Assembly: GCA_014523495.1 (NCBI GenBank) | Contig: JAATVM010000208.1 | Coordinates: 1 to 5,646 of the forward strand | Source: Nitrososphaerales archaeon TH1920 | Lineage (GTDB): Archaea > Thermoproteota > Nitrososphaeria > Nitrososphaerales > Nitrososphaeraceae | Length of the DNA: 5,646 nt | Direction of reading: 5' to 3' | In this document: positions 1-5,345 of the stretch, in pieces | How the letters are laid out: each line of letters opens with the position of its first letter | Position numbering within the stretch: position 1 is the first letter of the stretch | Program-made: the position numbers and the translations under genes | The notes under the pieces: generated by a model | What the model was told of the DNA's origin: nothing | The model's input: only the letters and a program-made list of their open reading frames with translations | Databases searched by the model: none

Positions 1-1
1 A

Positions 2-30
2 GTATATTAAATAGTAGGTAACGATATAGT
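2..30 (+). promoter_or_regulatory. Possible TATA-box region of the HxlR gene
   Basis: Two AT-rich TATA-like stretches lie before the HxlR start: GTATATTAAATAG (2-14) and GATATAGT (23-30). The second is centred about 26 nt before the TTG, which would give a leaderless mRNA. The first would give a leader of about 20 nt that includes the AGGTGA at 35-40. I cannot tell which is used. Confidence 0.3.
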
Positions 31-52
31 AATCAGGTGAATTTATCGTAAG

Positions 53-469
53 TTGTTAGAAGAGGATATTGCTTCATATATGCAAAAAAATGTAATCCGC
101 TGTCCCATAAATAACACATTTCAGATCATGGGTAAAAAATTCACAGTATTGATATTGCGAAATATGATATATTTAAAACAAACAAGATTTAACAAACTGC
201 TTGATTCTATAGAGGGAATAAATGCAAAGATACTATCTTTGAGACTTAAGGAAATGGAAAAGGATGGTTTGATAGAGCGTAAGATATACCACGAATCTCC
301 AGTTAGGATAGAGTACCATATTACAGAAAAGGGAAGAGATTTAAGGCCCATCTTGGAGCACATGTCCGCATTCTCTATGAAATACTTTCCTAAAGACATT
401 TTTAAGGATAAAAGACCAAGGACCTTTAGTGAAGTGTATGGCTATGATGCAAGAGCCCCGGAATTATAA
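53..469 (+). CDS. HxlR-family winged-helix transcriptional regulator
   Basis: A 138-residue DNA-binding protein of the HxlR (MarR-like) family, expected to act as a dimer in the cytoplasm. The family pattern is clear. It has an N-terminal RCPI segment with Cys17, then a GKKFTVLILRNM helix (27-38). A helix-turn-helix follows (RFNKLL at 45-50 through LSLRLKEMEKDGLIER at 61-76), then a wing ending in EYHITEKGRDL (87-97). In several HxlR proteins (YodB, HypR) the N-terminal cysteine senses thiol-reactive or oxidising compounds; a redox role here is inference. The start is a TTG, the first possible start after an in-frame stop at 38-40. An ATG at 80 (residue 10) would also keep Cys17, so the exact start is uncertain. 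An AGGTGA at 35-40 lies 12 nt before the TTG. The target genes cannot be told from the sequence; the next gene is 151 nt away and probably separately transcribed. Confidence 0.9.
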   Translation: MLEEDIASYMQKNVIRCPINNTFQIMGKKFTVLILRNMIYLKQTRFNKLLDSIEGINAKILSLRLKEMEKDGLIERKIYHESPVRIEYHITEKGRDLRPILEHMSAFSMKYFPKDIFKDKRPRTFSEVYGYDARAPEL

Positions 470-520
470 ATTGAAGCTATTATAGTGGTATAACTAAAGC
501 TGCTATGGTCTTCTATTTCG

Positions 521-550
521 TTACTAATTTTTTTACTTTCCAATCTTTTT
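521..550 (+). terminator. T-rich likely terminator after the HxlR gene
   Basis: A run of seven T (528-534) is followed by a second T run (545-550), about 60-80 nt after the HxlR stop. Archaeal RNA polymerase commonly terminates at such T-rich stretches without a stable hairpin. The rest of the 470-620 gap holds a weak TATA-like TACTTATG (588-595), centred about 29 nt before the next ATG, and nothing else I can identify. Confidence 0.35.
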
Positions 551-620
551 AATTGCTTGCTTAGGAACCACGTGAACTCGGTACTAATACTTATGAACAT
601 GCATTTACAGAATCCAAATA

Positions 621-1091
621 ATGACTGAAATTGGTTTAGCCGAGTATTTCGGCATGGGAGAAGCAATCGGAATAATTGCCACTTTGTTTGTTATTCTGTA
701 TTTCTCCAAGAGGCAGATGCAGACTCTATCTGTAGATATCGAAACAAAGGTCCTCAACGATCTCGCTGCAAGAATGGCTGGAATTACGGAGATGGGAATT
801 AAACGACCGGAACTCATAAAGGTAGTAAGTAATGTCGAAGCCCACTGGTCTTCGGAAGTTGCTTACGCGTATCATGTACTATTCATGCTTGCACACGTCT
901 TTCATATGAGACAGCGAAAAATCCTAAACGACAATGAATGGGTTGGTTGGTTACGATGGATGAAAAGTGCTTTTGAACAAGGTACAATAAGGGAAATATG
1001 GGAAAATCAAATAGAGATGGAGAAATGGTTTGATCCTGCGTTTCAAGGATTTATCGATAAGGAATTAATTCGTAATCCTCCTAATAATTAG
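621..1091 (+). CDS. Hypothetical protein with one N-terminal membrane helix
   Basis: A 156-residue protein I do not recognise with confidence. Residues 12-28 (MGEAIGIIATLFVILYF) form one hydrophobic helix followed by the basic SKRQ. The positive-inside rule then suggests a type III single-pass protein with the remaining ~125 residues in the cytoplasm. That part looks alpha-helical and rich in tryptophan and methionine: LNDLAARMAGI (45-55), HVLFMLAHVFHMRQRKIL (85-102), EWVGWLRWMKSAF (106-118), IREIWENQ (123-130), EKWFDPAFQGFIDKEL (134-149). The W..L..W...F pattern with a closing WFDPxFxxFI loosely recalls bacterial membrane-anchored proteins of the DUF4760/DUF6082 kind, but this is a resemblance from memory only. 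The ATG at 621 keeps the whole helix; an ATG at 654 (residue 12) would begin the protein right at the helix. Codon use and amino-acid composition look genuinely coding. It has no close partner gene. Confidence 0.75.
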   Translation: MTEIGLAEYFGMGEAIGIIATLFVILYFSKRQMQTLSVDIETKVLNDLAARMAGITEMGIKRPELIKVVSNVEAHWSSEVAYAYHVLFMLAHVFHMRQRKILNDNEWVGWLRWMKSAFEQGTIREIWENQIEMEKWFDPAFQGFIDKELIRNPPNN

Positions 1092-1092
1092 A

Positions 1093-1104
1093 AAAGTTAA
1101 CTTT
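1093..1104. repeat. 12-bp perfect palindrome after gene 2
   Basis: AAAGTTAACTTT reads the same on both strands and begins 2 nt after the TAG stop of the membrane-protein gene. It may be part of the 3' end of that mRNA. Further along, GGAG (1110-1113) and CTCC (1119-1122) could pair as a weak 4-bp hairpin with a 5-nt loop. The rest of the 1092-1259 stretch shows no gene I can support. Confidence 0.4.
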
Positions 1105-1259
1105 CCGTAAGGAGTTTACCTCCCATTCTCTTTAAGTCCTTGTAATGTTCAAACACAATGGACATAAGTATTGGATGAAATTAAGAATACTAACAACGAC
1201 GCCTTGTGAATGCCACTAGCCTATTCTTATGGGAATTCGAACCATGGTCAACGCCTGCT

Positions 1260-1281
1260 TTATAATGCACATGCATTATAA
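1260..1281. repeat. Perfect 10+10 bp inverted repeat at the rdgB promoter
   Basis: The left arm TTATAATGCA (1260-1269) and the right arm TGCATTATAA (1272-1281) are exact reverse complements separated by 2 nt (CA). The repeat ends 33 nt before the rdgB TTG, so it sits at or just upstream of the TATA/BRE region. That is a typical position for an archaeal repressor or activator site that binds a symmetric dimer. No regulator can be assigned. The arms contain TATAAT-like sequence, so the symmetry could also reflect a two-way TATA element. Confidence 0.5.
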
Positions 1282-1293
1282 TATTTTTATTTT
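1276..1293 (+). promoter_or_regulatory. Probable TATA box for rdgB
   Basis: The AT-only run TTATAATATTTTTATTTT (1276-1293) is centred about 30 nt before the TTG at 1315. This fits TFB/TBP-dependent initiation a few nucleotides before the start codon, giving a leaderless or very short-leader mRNA. Its left edge overlaps the right arm of the 1260-1281 inverted repeat, so a protein bound there could block TBP or TFB. Confidence 0.45.
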
Positions 1294-1314
1294 GGTATCT
1301 GGTTTTTTCTAGAA

Positions 1315-1878
1315 TTGGGAAAAATATTATTTGCAAGTACTAATGAAAGCAAATTTAATGAAATTTTTCTCTATCTGAAATCTTTCAACATCGAAATAGA
1401 ATTCGTAAGGTTTGGCACCTTGGAAATTCAATCAAATAAATTGGAAGAGATAGCGTTACAAAAATCGAAAGAAGCCTTTGAAAAGATAGGTAGACCGTTA
1501 ATAGTAGAAGATACCGGACTTTTTATCGATTCACTAAACGGATTTCCTGGTCCTTATTCTTCGTATGTCCTTAAAACCATTGGAAATCAAGGAATTTTAG
1601 ATCTACTTTTAAACAGCGCAGACAGATCTGCACTTTTTAGATCAGTAGTAGTATACAAAGACAACAATAACGATATGATCTTCTCCGGTGATACAAGAGG
1701 GACGATAAGTGATCATATTACAGAAGGTGGTTGGGGTTACGACCCAATATTCATTCCAGAGGGTTCATCAATTAGTTACGGACAACTCGGTATAGCAAGC
1801 AAAATGGGAATATCACACAGGACACACGCATTGAACAATTTTGCAAAGTGGTATTGTGGGAATTATTCTATAAAGTAA
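1315..1878 (+). CDS. rdgB: XTP/dITP pyrophosphatase (RdgB/HAM1 family)
   Basis: A 187-residue cytoplasmic enzyme that hydrolyses non-canonical purine nucleoside triphosphates (XTP, ITP, dITP) to the monophosphate and pyrophosphate, keeping deaminated purines out of DNA and RNA. All family landmarks are present in order: the phosphate-binding FASTNESK (6-13, with T9, N10, K13), the metal/catalytic segment VEDTGLFIDSLNGFPGPYSS (64-83, with E65 and D66), GGWGYDPIF (138-146), and the base-recognition SHRTHAL (167-173). Length is normal for the family (about 185-200). The start is TTG because the family's N terminus begins right before the K-I-L-F-A strand, and no ATG or GTG lies in frame just upstream. 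The gene ends 9 nt from the end of the convergent taw1 gene, so the two mRNAs very likely overlap at their 3' ends. The enzyme is universal, so the context adds nothing to the functional call. Confidence 0.95.
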   Translation: MGKILFASTNESKFNEIFLYLKSFNIEIEFVRFGTLEIQSNKLEEIALQKSKEAFEKIGRPLIVEDTGLFIDSLNGFPGPYSSYVLKTIGNQGILDLLLNSADRSALFRSVVVYKDNNNDMIFSGDTRGTISDHITEGGWGYDPIFIPEGSSISYGQLGIASKMGISHRTHALNNFAKWYCGNYSIK

Positions 1879-1887
1879 GAACCTTTA

Positions 1888-2928
1888 TCACTGAGTAATT
1901 GGCTTCTCATATCCTTTTATCCACCTTTCAGTATGCCTCTTAAGATTCTGAAGAACTACTATTCTTGATATTTCACTTTCATCCATAATAGAGAAGGTAG
2001 CTAATGACTTGCAAAGTAAATGTGAATAACTCCTAACTTCATCCATTTCCAACATGTCTGAATTTTCTAATCTATGGGTAGACATTCCTATATGCATATA
2101 TGATTTTATTTCTATAAAGTTTGAATTTCCCCTTCTCATGAGATCAGTAAATTCATCTATGTAATTAGTTGAATCGTTAAAATTCCTTATCATAGTCATT
2201 CTCAATACTGTTCTCGTGTTTATTTCTGATAATAAATCAAGACTTTTTTGCCATCTTTCCCATGCATCTCTGTATCTTGGCCTGTTAATCATTGTAAACA
2301 TTTTCTTATTCGAGGCGTTAGTTGAAAGATATAGCTGTGTTGGTAGGGCATCTTCTTCTATCAACCTCTGAAGCATTTCTGGTTCCTGTCCATTTGTGAC
2401 TAAAAAAATTGATTTTGTATTCTTCAAGGTTTTAAGATATTTAATTAGGTTTGGTAGTTTTGGATACATTGTAGGTTCTCCAGAAAGTGAGATTGCATAG
2501 TGCTCGGGGAAAAGTGATTCATCAAGTTTTTTCTTGTCAGTTTTTGCGTTACCATAATGCCCTACTATGAGCTTTTTTCGCTCCTCCAATAAATTATTAA
2601 TTATCATATCTGGTTCATCAACTAGATTTTCGGGCATTTCTAGAGTATCATAAAATTCCGTGGGACGCCAACAGTAGATGCATCTATTTTCACAATTCAT
2701 GGCAGTTGGTGTCATTTCCATACATCTATGAGTTGAAATACCATAGAATTTGTGCTTGTAACAGGTTCCTTCGTTGGAGAAAGACTTTTTTGTCCAATGA
2801 CACAGTTCAACTGCAGAATGATTGTAAACACCATATTTTGCTTTCTTTAGCTTTGCTTTCGTAAGAGGTGAGATTTGAATAAGATTTTGTGTATCTGTAT
2901 GGGATATATATTCATCAGAACAACTCAT
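1888..2928 (-). CDS. taw1: 4-demethylwyosine synthase, archaeal TYW1 (Taw1), radical SAM
   Basis: A 346-residue radical-SAM enzyme that condenses N1-methylguanosine at position 37 of tRNA-Phe with pyruvate carbons to make the tricyclic 4-demethylwyosine, the first tricyclic step of wyosine synthesis in archaea. The SAM-cluster motif is C79-x3-C83-x2-C86 (ENRCIYCW). Cys43, Cys56 and Cys69 lie upstream with spacings 13, 13 and 10. From memory this matches the second [4Fe-4S] cluster cysteines of the Methanocaldococcus enzyme (26, 39, 52, then 62/66/69). Lys58, two residues after Cys56, matches the lysine proposed to bind pyruvate. Further TYW1 hallmarks are SLSGEPTMYP (147-156), FLVTNG (175-180), RDAWERWQKSL (220-230), FIEIKSYMHIG (271-281) and SRIVVL (321-326). 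Like other archaeal forms, it lacks the flavodoxin domain of eukaryotic TYW1, so its electron donor is encoded elsewhere. The ATG at 2928 fits a TATA box about 30 nt upstream. Confidence 0.96.
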   Translation of the reverse strand: MSCSDEYISHTDTQNLIQISPLTKAKLKKAKYGVYNHSAVELCHWTKKSFSNEGTCYKHKFYGISTHRCMEMTPTAMNCENRCIYCWRPTEFYDTLEMPENLVDEPDMIINNLLEERKKLIVGHYGNAKTDKKKLDESLFPEHYAISLSGEPTMYPKLPNLIKYLKTLKNTKSIFLVTNGQEPEMLQRLIEEDALPTQLYLSTNASNKKMFTMINRPRYRDAWERWQKSLDLLSEINTRTVLRMTMIRNFNDSTNYIDEFTDLMRRGNSNFIEIKSYMHIGMSTHRLENSDMLEMDEVRSYSHLLCKSLATFSIMDESEISRIVVLQNLKRHTERWIKGYEKPITQ

Positions 2929-2941
2929 AATACAAAAACAA

Positions 2942-2964
2942 ATTGATCAATGACATTTAAATGT
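2942..2964 (-). promoter_or_regulatory. taw1 promoter: palindromic TATA box and adjacent palindrome
   Basis: ACATTTAAATGT (2953-2964) is a perfect 12-bp palindrome holding a good TATA element (ATTTAAAT), centred about 30 nt before the taw1 ATG. Initiation is then expected about 5-8 nt before the ATG. Next to it on the gene side, ATTGATCAAT (2942-2951) is a perfect 10-bp palindrome in the stretch between TATA and start, where a repressor could block initiation. The two are one base apart. Confidence 0.5.
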
Positions 2965-3113
2965 TAAAAAATTATCTTCCTGTACCAATCATCTTTCATG
3001 GATATGCTAAAATAAAAAAGTAAAATGACATGATTCTTTACTCATTTCTATTGTTGTTATTCGTGTGGAGTTTTCCTGTATTCCTCACAATCTAGCTATC
3101 CATCCAAAACTCC

Positions 3114-3121
3114 TTTATATT
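3114..3121 (+). promoter_or_regulatory. TATA box for the NIF3-like gene
   Basis: TTTATATT at 3114-3121 is close to the archaeal box A consensus. Its centre is about 34 nt before the ATG at 3152, giving a predicted leader of some 5-10 nt. This placement argues against starts at 3065 (GTG) or 3125 (ATG), because transcription from this box would begin downstream of both. The rest of the 2965-3113 stretch between the divergent genes shows no further gene. Confidence 0.5.
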
Positions 3122-3151
3122 GTTATGATTGTAAAAAGAAACAAATTCAAG

Positions 3152-3964
3152 ATGTTAGATACAGATGAGATTTTAAATATTGCACTTGATATGGTTGACT
3201 GGAACTCAATACCCGCGGATACTGCAGTTCATGTTCATGGTAAAAATATAAAGAAGGTAATGTTAATGATAGATGTAACAACTGCCGATCTAATGCTGGC
3301 AAAGAATTTGGGATGCGATGCAGTGATAACTCATCATCCCATTGGTATATCTGCCATTAATTTTTACAAGGTTATTGATAGACATATTGACTACATGAAA
3401 GAAAATGGCATTTCAGAAAAAGCTGCTAGATCGTCCGTTATTGATCTAAAGAAGAGATTAGAAATTAGGAATCATACTCAAATATATTCTTCGGTTATTG
3501 ATTCTGCAAAAATATTAGATATGCCATTAGTAAACATACATCAACCATGTGACGAATATGCAAGAAGACTAATTTCTCAAACGATTCTAGAGAGTAAACC
3601 AAATTTGGTATCAGAGATAATTACAGTGTTGGAAGAAATTCCAGAATTCAAAAAAGCAGAGACAAGAATTCAAGTTGCGTATGGACAACCTGATTCATAT
3701 ATAGGAAAGTGGGTTGCAGTAATAGCTGCAGGAACTAATGGTGGATATCTTGTAGCCAGAAATTATTTTGAAAATGGGATTTATACGGTTCTTTATTTTC
3801 ATATTGATTATAATGATTTAGTGAAATTACGAGAAAGTAATATTGAAGGCAACTTAGTAATATTAGGACACTTGGCTGGAGATTCAATTGGTATGAATGC
3901 ATTAGGCAACAGATTAGAAAATAAAGGAATCCAGGTTGTTCGAAAAGATATCATTACAGTATAA
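3152..3964 (+). CDS. NIF3/YbgI-like putative dinuclear-metal protein
   Basis: A 270-residue member of the widespread NIF3 (GTP cyclohydrolase I type 2-like, YbgI/YqfO) family, whose proteins form toroidal hexamers with two metal ions per subunit. The biochemical role of the family is not settled. Seen here: VMLMIDVTTADLMLAKNLGCDAVITHHPIG (36-65) with the paired ligands His61 and His62, then VNIHQPCDEYARR (127-139) with HxxxD (His130, Asp134), equivalent to the HLPLD segment of E. coli YbgI. Near the C terminus is ILGHLAGDSIGMNALGNRLENKGIQVV (237-263), with His240 in the usual C-terminal ligand position. The family's HxxxE is HxxxD here (Asp244). I chose the ATG at 3152: it follows a good TATA box, and family similarity begins soon after it. 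A longer frame opens with GTG at 3065 and another ATG is at 3125, but their extra residues do not look like the family. Archaeal relatives are usually about 250 residues. Confidence 0.88.
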   Translation: MLDTDEILNIALDMVDWNSIPADTAVHVHGKNIKKVMLMIDVTTADLMLAKNLGCDAVITHHPIGISAINFYKVIDRHIDYMKENGISEKAARSSVIDLKKRLEIRNHTQIYSSVIDSAKILDMPLVNIHQPCDEYARRLISQTILESKPNLVSEIITVLEEIPEFKKAETRIQVAYGQPDSYIGKWVAVIAAGTNGGYLVARNYFENGIYTVLYFHIDYNDLVKLRESNIEGNLVILGHLAGDSIGMNALGNRLENKGIQVVRKDIITV

Positions 3965-3981
3965 AAATCATTTATCTAACA

Positions 3982-3989
3982 ATTATATA
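3982..3989 (+). promoter_or_regulatory. TATA box for the tRNA-His gene
   Basis: ATTATATA lies 28 nt before the first base of the tRNA (4018) and 17 nt after the stop of the NIF3-like gene. It suggests that the tRNA has its own promoter with a short 5' leader to be removed by RNase P. Confidence 0.5.
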
Positions 3990-4017
3990 CTGTAAACATA
4001 ACAAACCATTGTTGATC

Positions 4018-4121
4018 GGCCTTCGTAGTATAGCCTGGTCAGTATAGGCGGCTGTGGACAACAATATTAAAATTCTGTTGGAAGAAACCGCTCGAGGAGG
4101 GTTCAAATCCCTCCGAAGGCC
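4018..4121 (+). tRNA. tRNA-His (GUG), intron-containing
   Basis: A full cloverleaf can be drawn. The acceptor stem is GCCTTCG (4019-4025) with CGAAGGC (4114-4120). The D stem is GTAT (4028-4031) with GTAT (4042-4045), including two G-U pairs, and G18G19 are at 4037-4038. The anticodon stem is GGCGG (4047-4051) with CCGCT (4088-4092). The T stem is GAGGG (4097-4101) with CCCTC (4109-4113), closing a TTCAAAT loop. The anticodon loop reads C32 T33, then GTG (4054-4056), G37 and, after the intron, A38. The identity is supported twice more: an extra G at position -1 (4018) pairs with discriminator C73 (4121), the G-1:C73 signature of tRNA-His. Mature length without CCA is 75 nt. CCA is not encoded (TCA follows) and must be added. 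The variable region is 4 nt (4093-4096). Confidence 0.95.
4058..4086 (+). other. tRNA-His intron, 29 nt, at position 37/38
   Basis: The intron interrupts the anticodon loop between G37 (4057) and A38 (4087). Its own stem is CAACA (4059-4063) with TGTTG (4076-4080), closing a 12-nt loop. Between this stem and the anticodon stem lies a 4-position central helix, CTGT (4052-4055) opposite GAAG (4081-4084). The flanking 3-nt bulges are GGA (4056-4058) and AAA (4085-4087), with the cuts after the second base of each. This is exactly the bulge-helix-bulge geometry read by archaeal tRNA splicing endonuclease. The central helix is weak: two Watson-Crick pairs, one G-A mismatch and one U-G. Confidence 0.88.
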
Positions 4122-4203
4122 TCATATAACAAAATTACAATCTCCAATATTCAAACTTGCTATAATAATAGTGAGGGTAAGCCATCAATATTGTTCTTTA
4201 TTA
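4122..4203 (+). terminator. Convergent spacer with T-rich end after tRNA-His
   Basis: The 82 nt between the tRNA and the stop of the oppositely oriented glycosyltransferase gene hold no gene. The only termination-like signal for the tRNA is a loose T-rich stretch, TTGTTCTTTATTATTAT (4191-4207), which runs into the end of the convergent gene. CAATATT occurs at 4145-4151 and 4186-4192, and once in the intron (4062-4068). In such AT-rich DNA this can be chance. Confidence 0.3.
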
Positions 4204-5247
4204 TTATATCATTTCCATGATAATTTTGGCAGCGTTCTTGGCACCATTCTTTACATTGGTCCTATTCGTTCTACCAGTTTCAAGTTTTTCTTCTATTAAA
4301 GTCCCCAGTCTTGATATATCATCATATGTGTAACCCAATTTCTTTGCGTTTTGTTCTTGTTCGAAATGATCCTTGATAGGTATGAAAATACCGGGAGTTC
4401 CGTAAACAACTGATTCATCTATAGTCGATCTTCCGGCTAAAGATACTACAAGATCTGATGCGCATACATATTCATGTAAATTATCTACAAATCCAATGTT
4501 TCTAAAATTAGTATAACTGTTTTCAAATTTAGATAATGAAGGTCCAAAAGCAACTATTAAATCTACATCCATTTTTGTTTTCAAATTCCGATATGCCCTT
4601 ATTGCCATTTCAATCAAGTATCTTCCAGCGCTAGTTCCACCAATACTTACCAATATTGTCGGCTTATCTATACCTAATCTTTTACGTAACACTGTTCGAT
4701 CCGTGGTACTTAAATTTCTTACAACTGGCCCGATATAAGAGATATTATCAATGTCGTCACCAATATCAGGAATAAGAACATGATTACATTTTTTTAGCAT
4801 TTCTTGCATGGATTTGTTCATTCTAGATTCAATAACTGAAAACAATCCCTTAATAAAATGCGTTTCCATTAGATCAGTAATTACTACTCGTTTTCGATTC
4901 TTTTTTTCTGCTACGGCAATTGATGCAAAATCTTCATCACTAACTATCAAACTTTCTTCATTTTTATCCACAAATTCATTCGCAATTATTTTGCATTTTC
5001 TATAATACATGAAATACTTAAAGAGCCACCTTAACGGCGAGCGTAACTGCATTAAATTATCTATATCAAATTTTTCGGGCCTATACACGTCATGGACAGA
5101 ATATCCCTTGTTGGAAAAAATGTCATAGGCCGGACGACCAGTAATAATTAGGATCTTTTCTTTCGTCAAGGACTTTAACTCTTCGCAAATGGCGATGTCT
5201 CTCGTAGCATGTCCTAATCCTATTGGGCTTGTAAAGAATATTATCAT
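4204..5247 (-). CDS. GT-B (MurG-like, MJ1255-type) glycosyltransferase
   Basis: A 347-residue GT-B fold enzyme resembling MurG (GT28) and the archaeal MJ1255-type family. The N-terminal Rossmann domain opens with FFTSPIGLGHATRDIAICEEL (4-24), the glycine-rich acceptor-side loop. The linker is near SYIGPVVRN (170-178). The C-terminal domain begins ILVSIGGTSAGR (198-209), followed by GFVDNLHEYVCASDLVVSLAGRSTIDESVVYGTPGIFIP (252-290) and KDHFEQEQNAKKL (292-304), the nucleotide-sugar-binding region of this superfamily. There is no signal peptide or clear membrane helix, so it likely works on the cytoplasmic face. RWLFKYFMYYRKCK (73-86) is amphipathic and basic and could touch the membrane. Archaea lack peptidoglycan, so lipid-linked glycan, glycolipid or S-layer glycan synthesis is likelier than MurG activity. 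Donor and acceptor cannot be read from sequence. No other glycan genes are adjacent. The ATG at 5247 places the glycine loop at the usual distance from the N terminus. Confidence 0.9.
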   Translation of the reverse strand: MIIFFTSPIGLGHATRDIAICEELKSLTKEKILIITGRPAYDIFSNKGYSVHDVYRPEKFDIDNLMQLRSPLRWLFKYFMYYRKCKIIANEFVDKNEESLIVSDEDFASIAVAEKKNRKRVVITDLMETHFIKGLFSVIESRMNKSMQEMLKKCNHVLIPDIGDDIDNISYIGPVVRNLSTTDRTVLRKRLGIDKPTILVSIGGTSAGRYLIEMAIRAYRNLKTKMDVDLIVAFGPSLSKFENSYTNFRNIGFVDNLHEYVCASDLVVSLAGRSTIDESVVYGTPGIFIPIKDHFEQEQNAKKLGYTYDDISRLGTLIEEKLETGRTNRTNVKNGAKNAAKIIMEMI

Positions 5248-5275
5248 TTACTCTTGCCTAATAACACAAATGATG

Positions 5276-5288
5276 AAAATAAATTTTA
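5276..5288 (-). promoter_or_regulatory. Possible TATA box for the glycosyltransferase gene
   Basis: On the minus strand the AT-rich TAAAATTTATTTT (5288-5276) is centred about 35 nt before the ATG at 5247. This leaves a short leader with the purine-rich GGCAAGAG shortly before the start. The match to box A is moderate. Confidence 0.35.
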
Positions 5289-5345
5289 GTATGTGTTCAT
5301 AAAGGACAAGATCAATTGTGCTCATTCATTGTTAGCTATTATCCT

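Noticed and set aside
121..399. Minus-strand open frame of 92 codons inside the HxlR gene
   Set aside because: It lies wholly opposite a confident HxlR domain and is Ser/Ile/Phe-rich like a shadow frame.
442..817. Minus-strand open frames of 74 and 70 codons opposite gene 2 and its upstream gap
   Set aside because: They overlap the plus-strand coding sequence and lack motifs; they are antisense shadows.
1145..1219. Plus-strand mini-frame of 24 codons ending in PCECH
   Set aside because: Too short, with no TATA box or ribosome-binding site at the right place, and such frames are expected by chance.
1235..1252. GGTTCGAATTCC on the minus strand, resembling a tRNA T-arm
   Set aside because: The flanking bases do not make a 5-bp T stem and no acceptor, D or anticodon arm can be built around it. 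I see no tRNA or tRNA-derived attachment site.
1888..4121. A functional link between taw1 and the nearby tRNA gene
   Set aside because: Taw1 modifies G37 of tRNA-Phe. The tRNA here is tRNA-His, and another gene lies between them, so proximity is probably coincidental.
4062..4193. Three copies of CAATATT, in the intron and the spacer after the tRNA
   Set aside because: A 7-base AT-rich word is expected to recur in this composition; spacing is irregular and no unit structure is seen, so it is not a repeat array.
4054..4299. Plus-strand open frame of 81 codons
   Set aside because: It begins inside the tRNA anticodon and runs antisense into the glycosyltransferase gene, so both ends belong to better-supported features.
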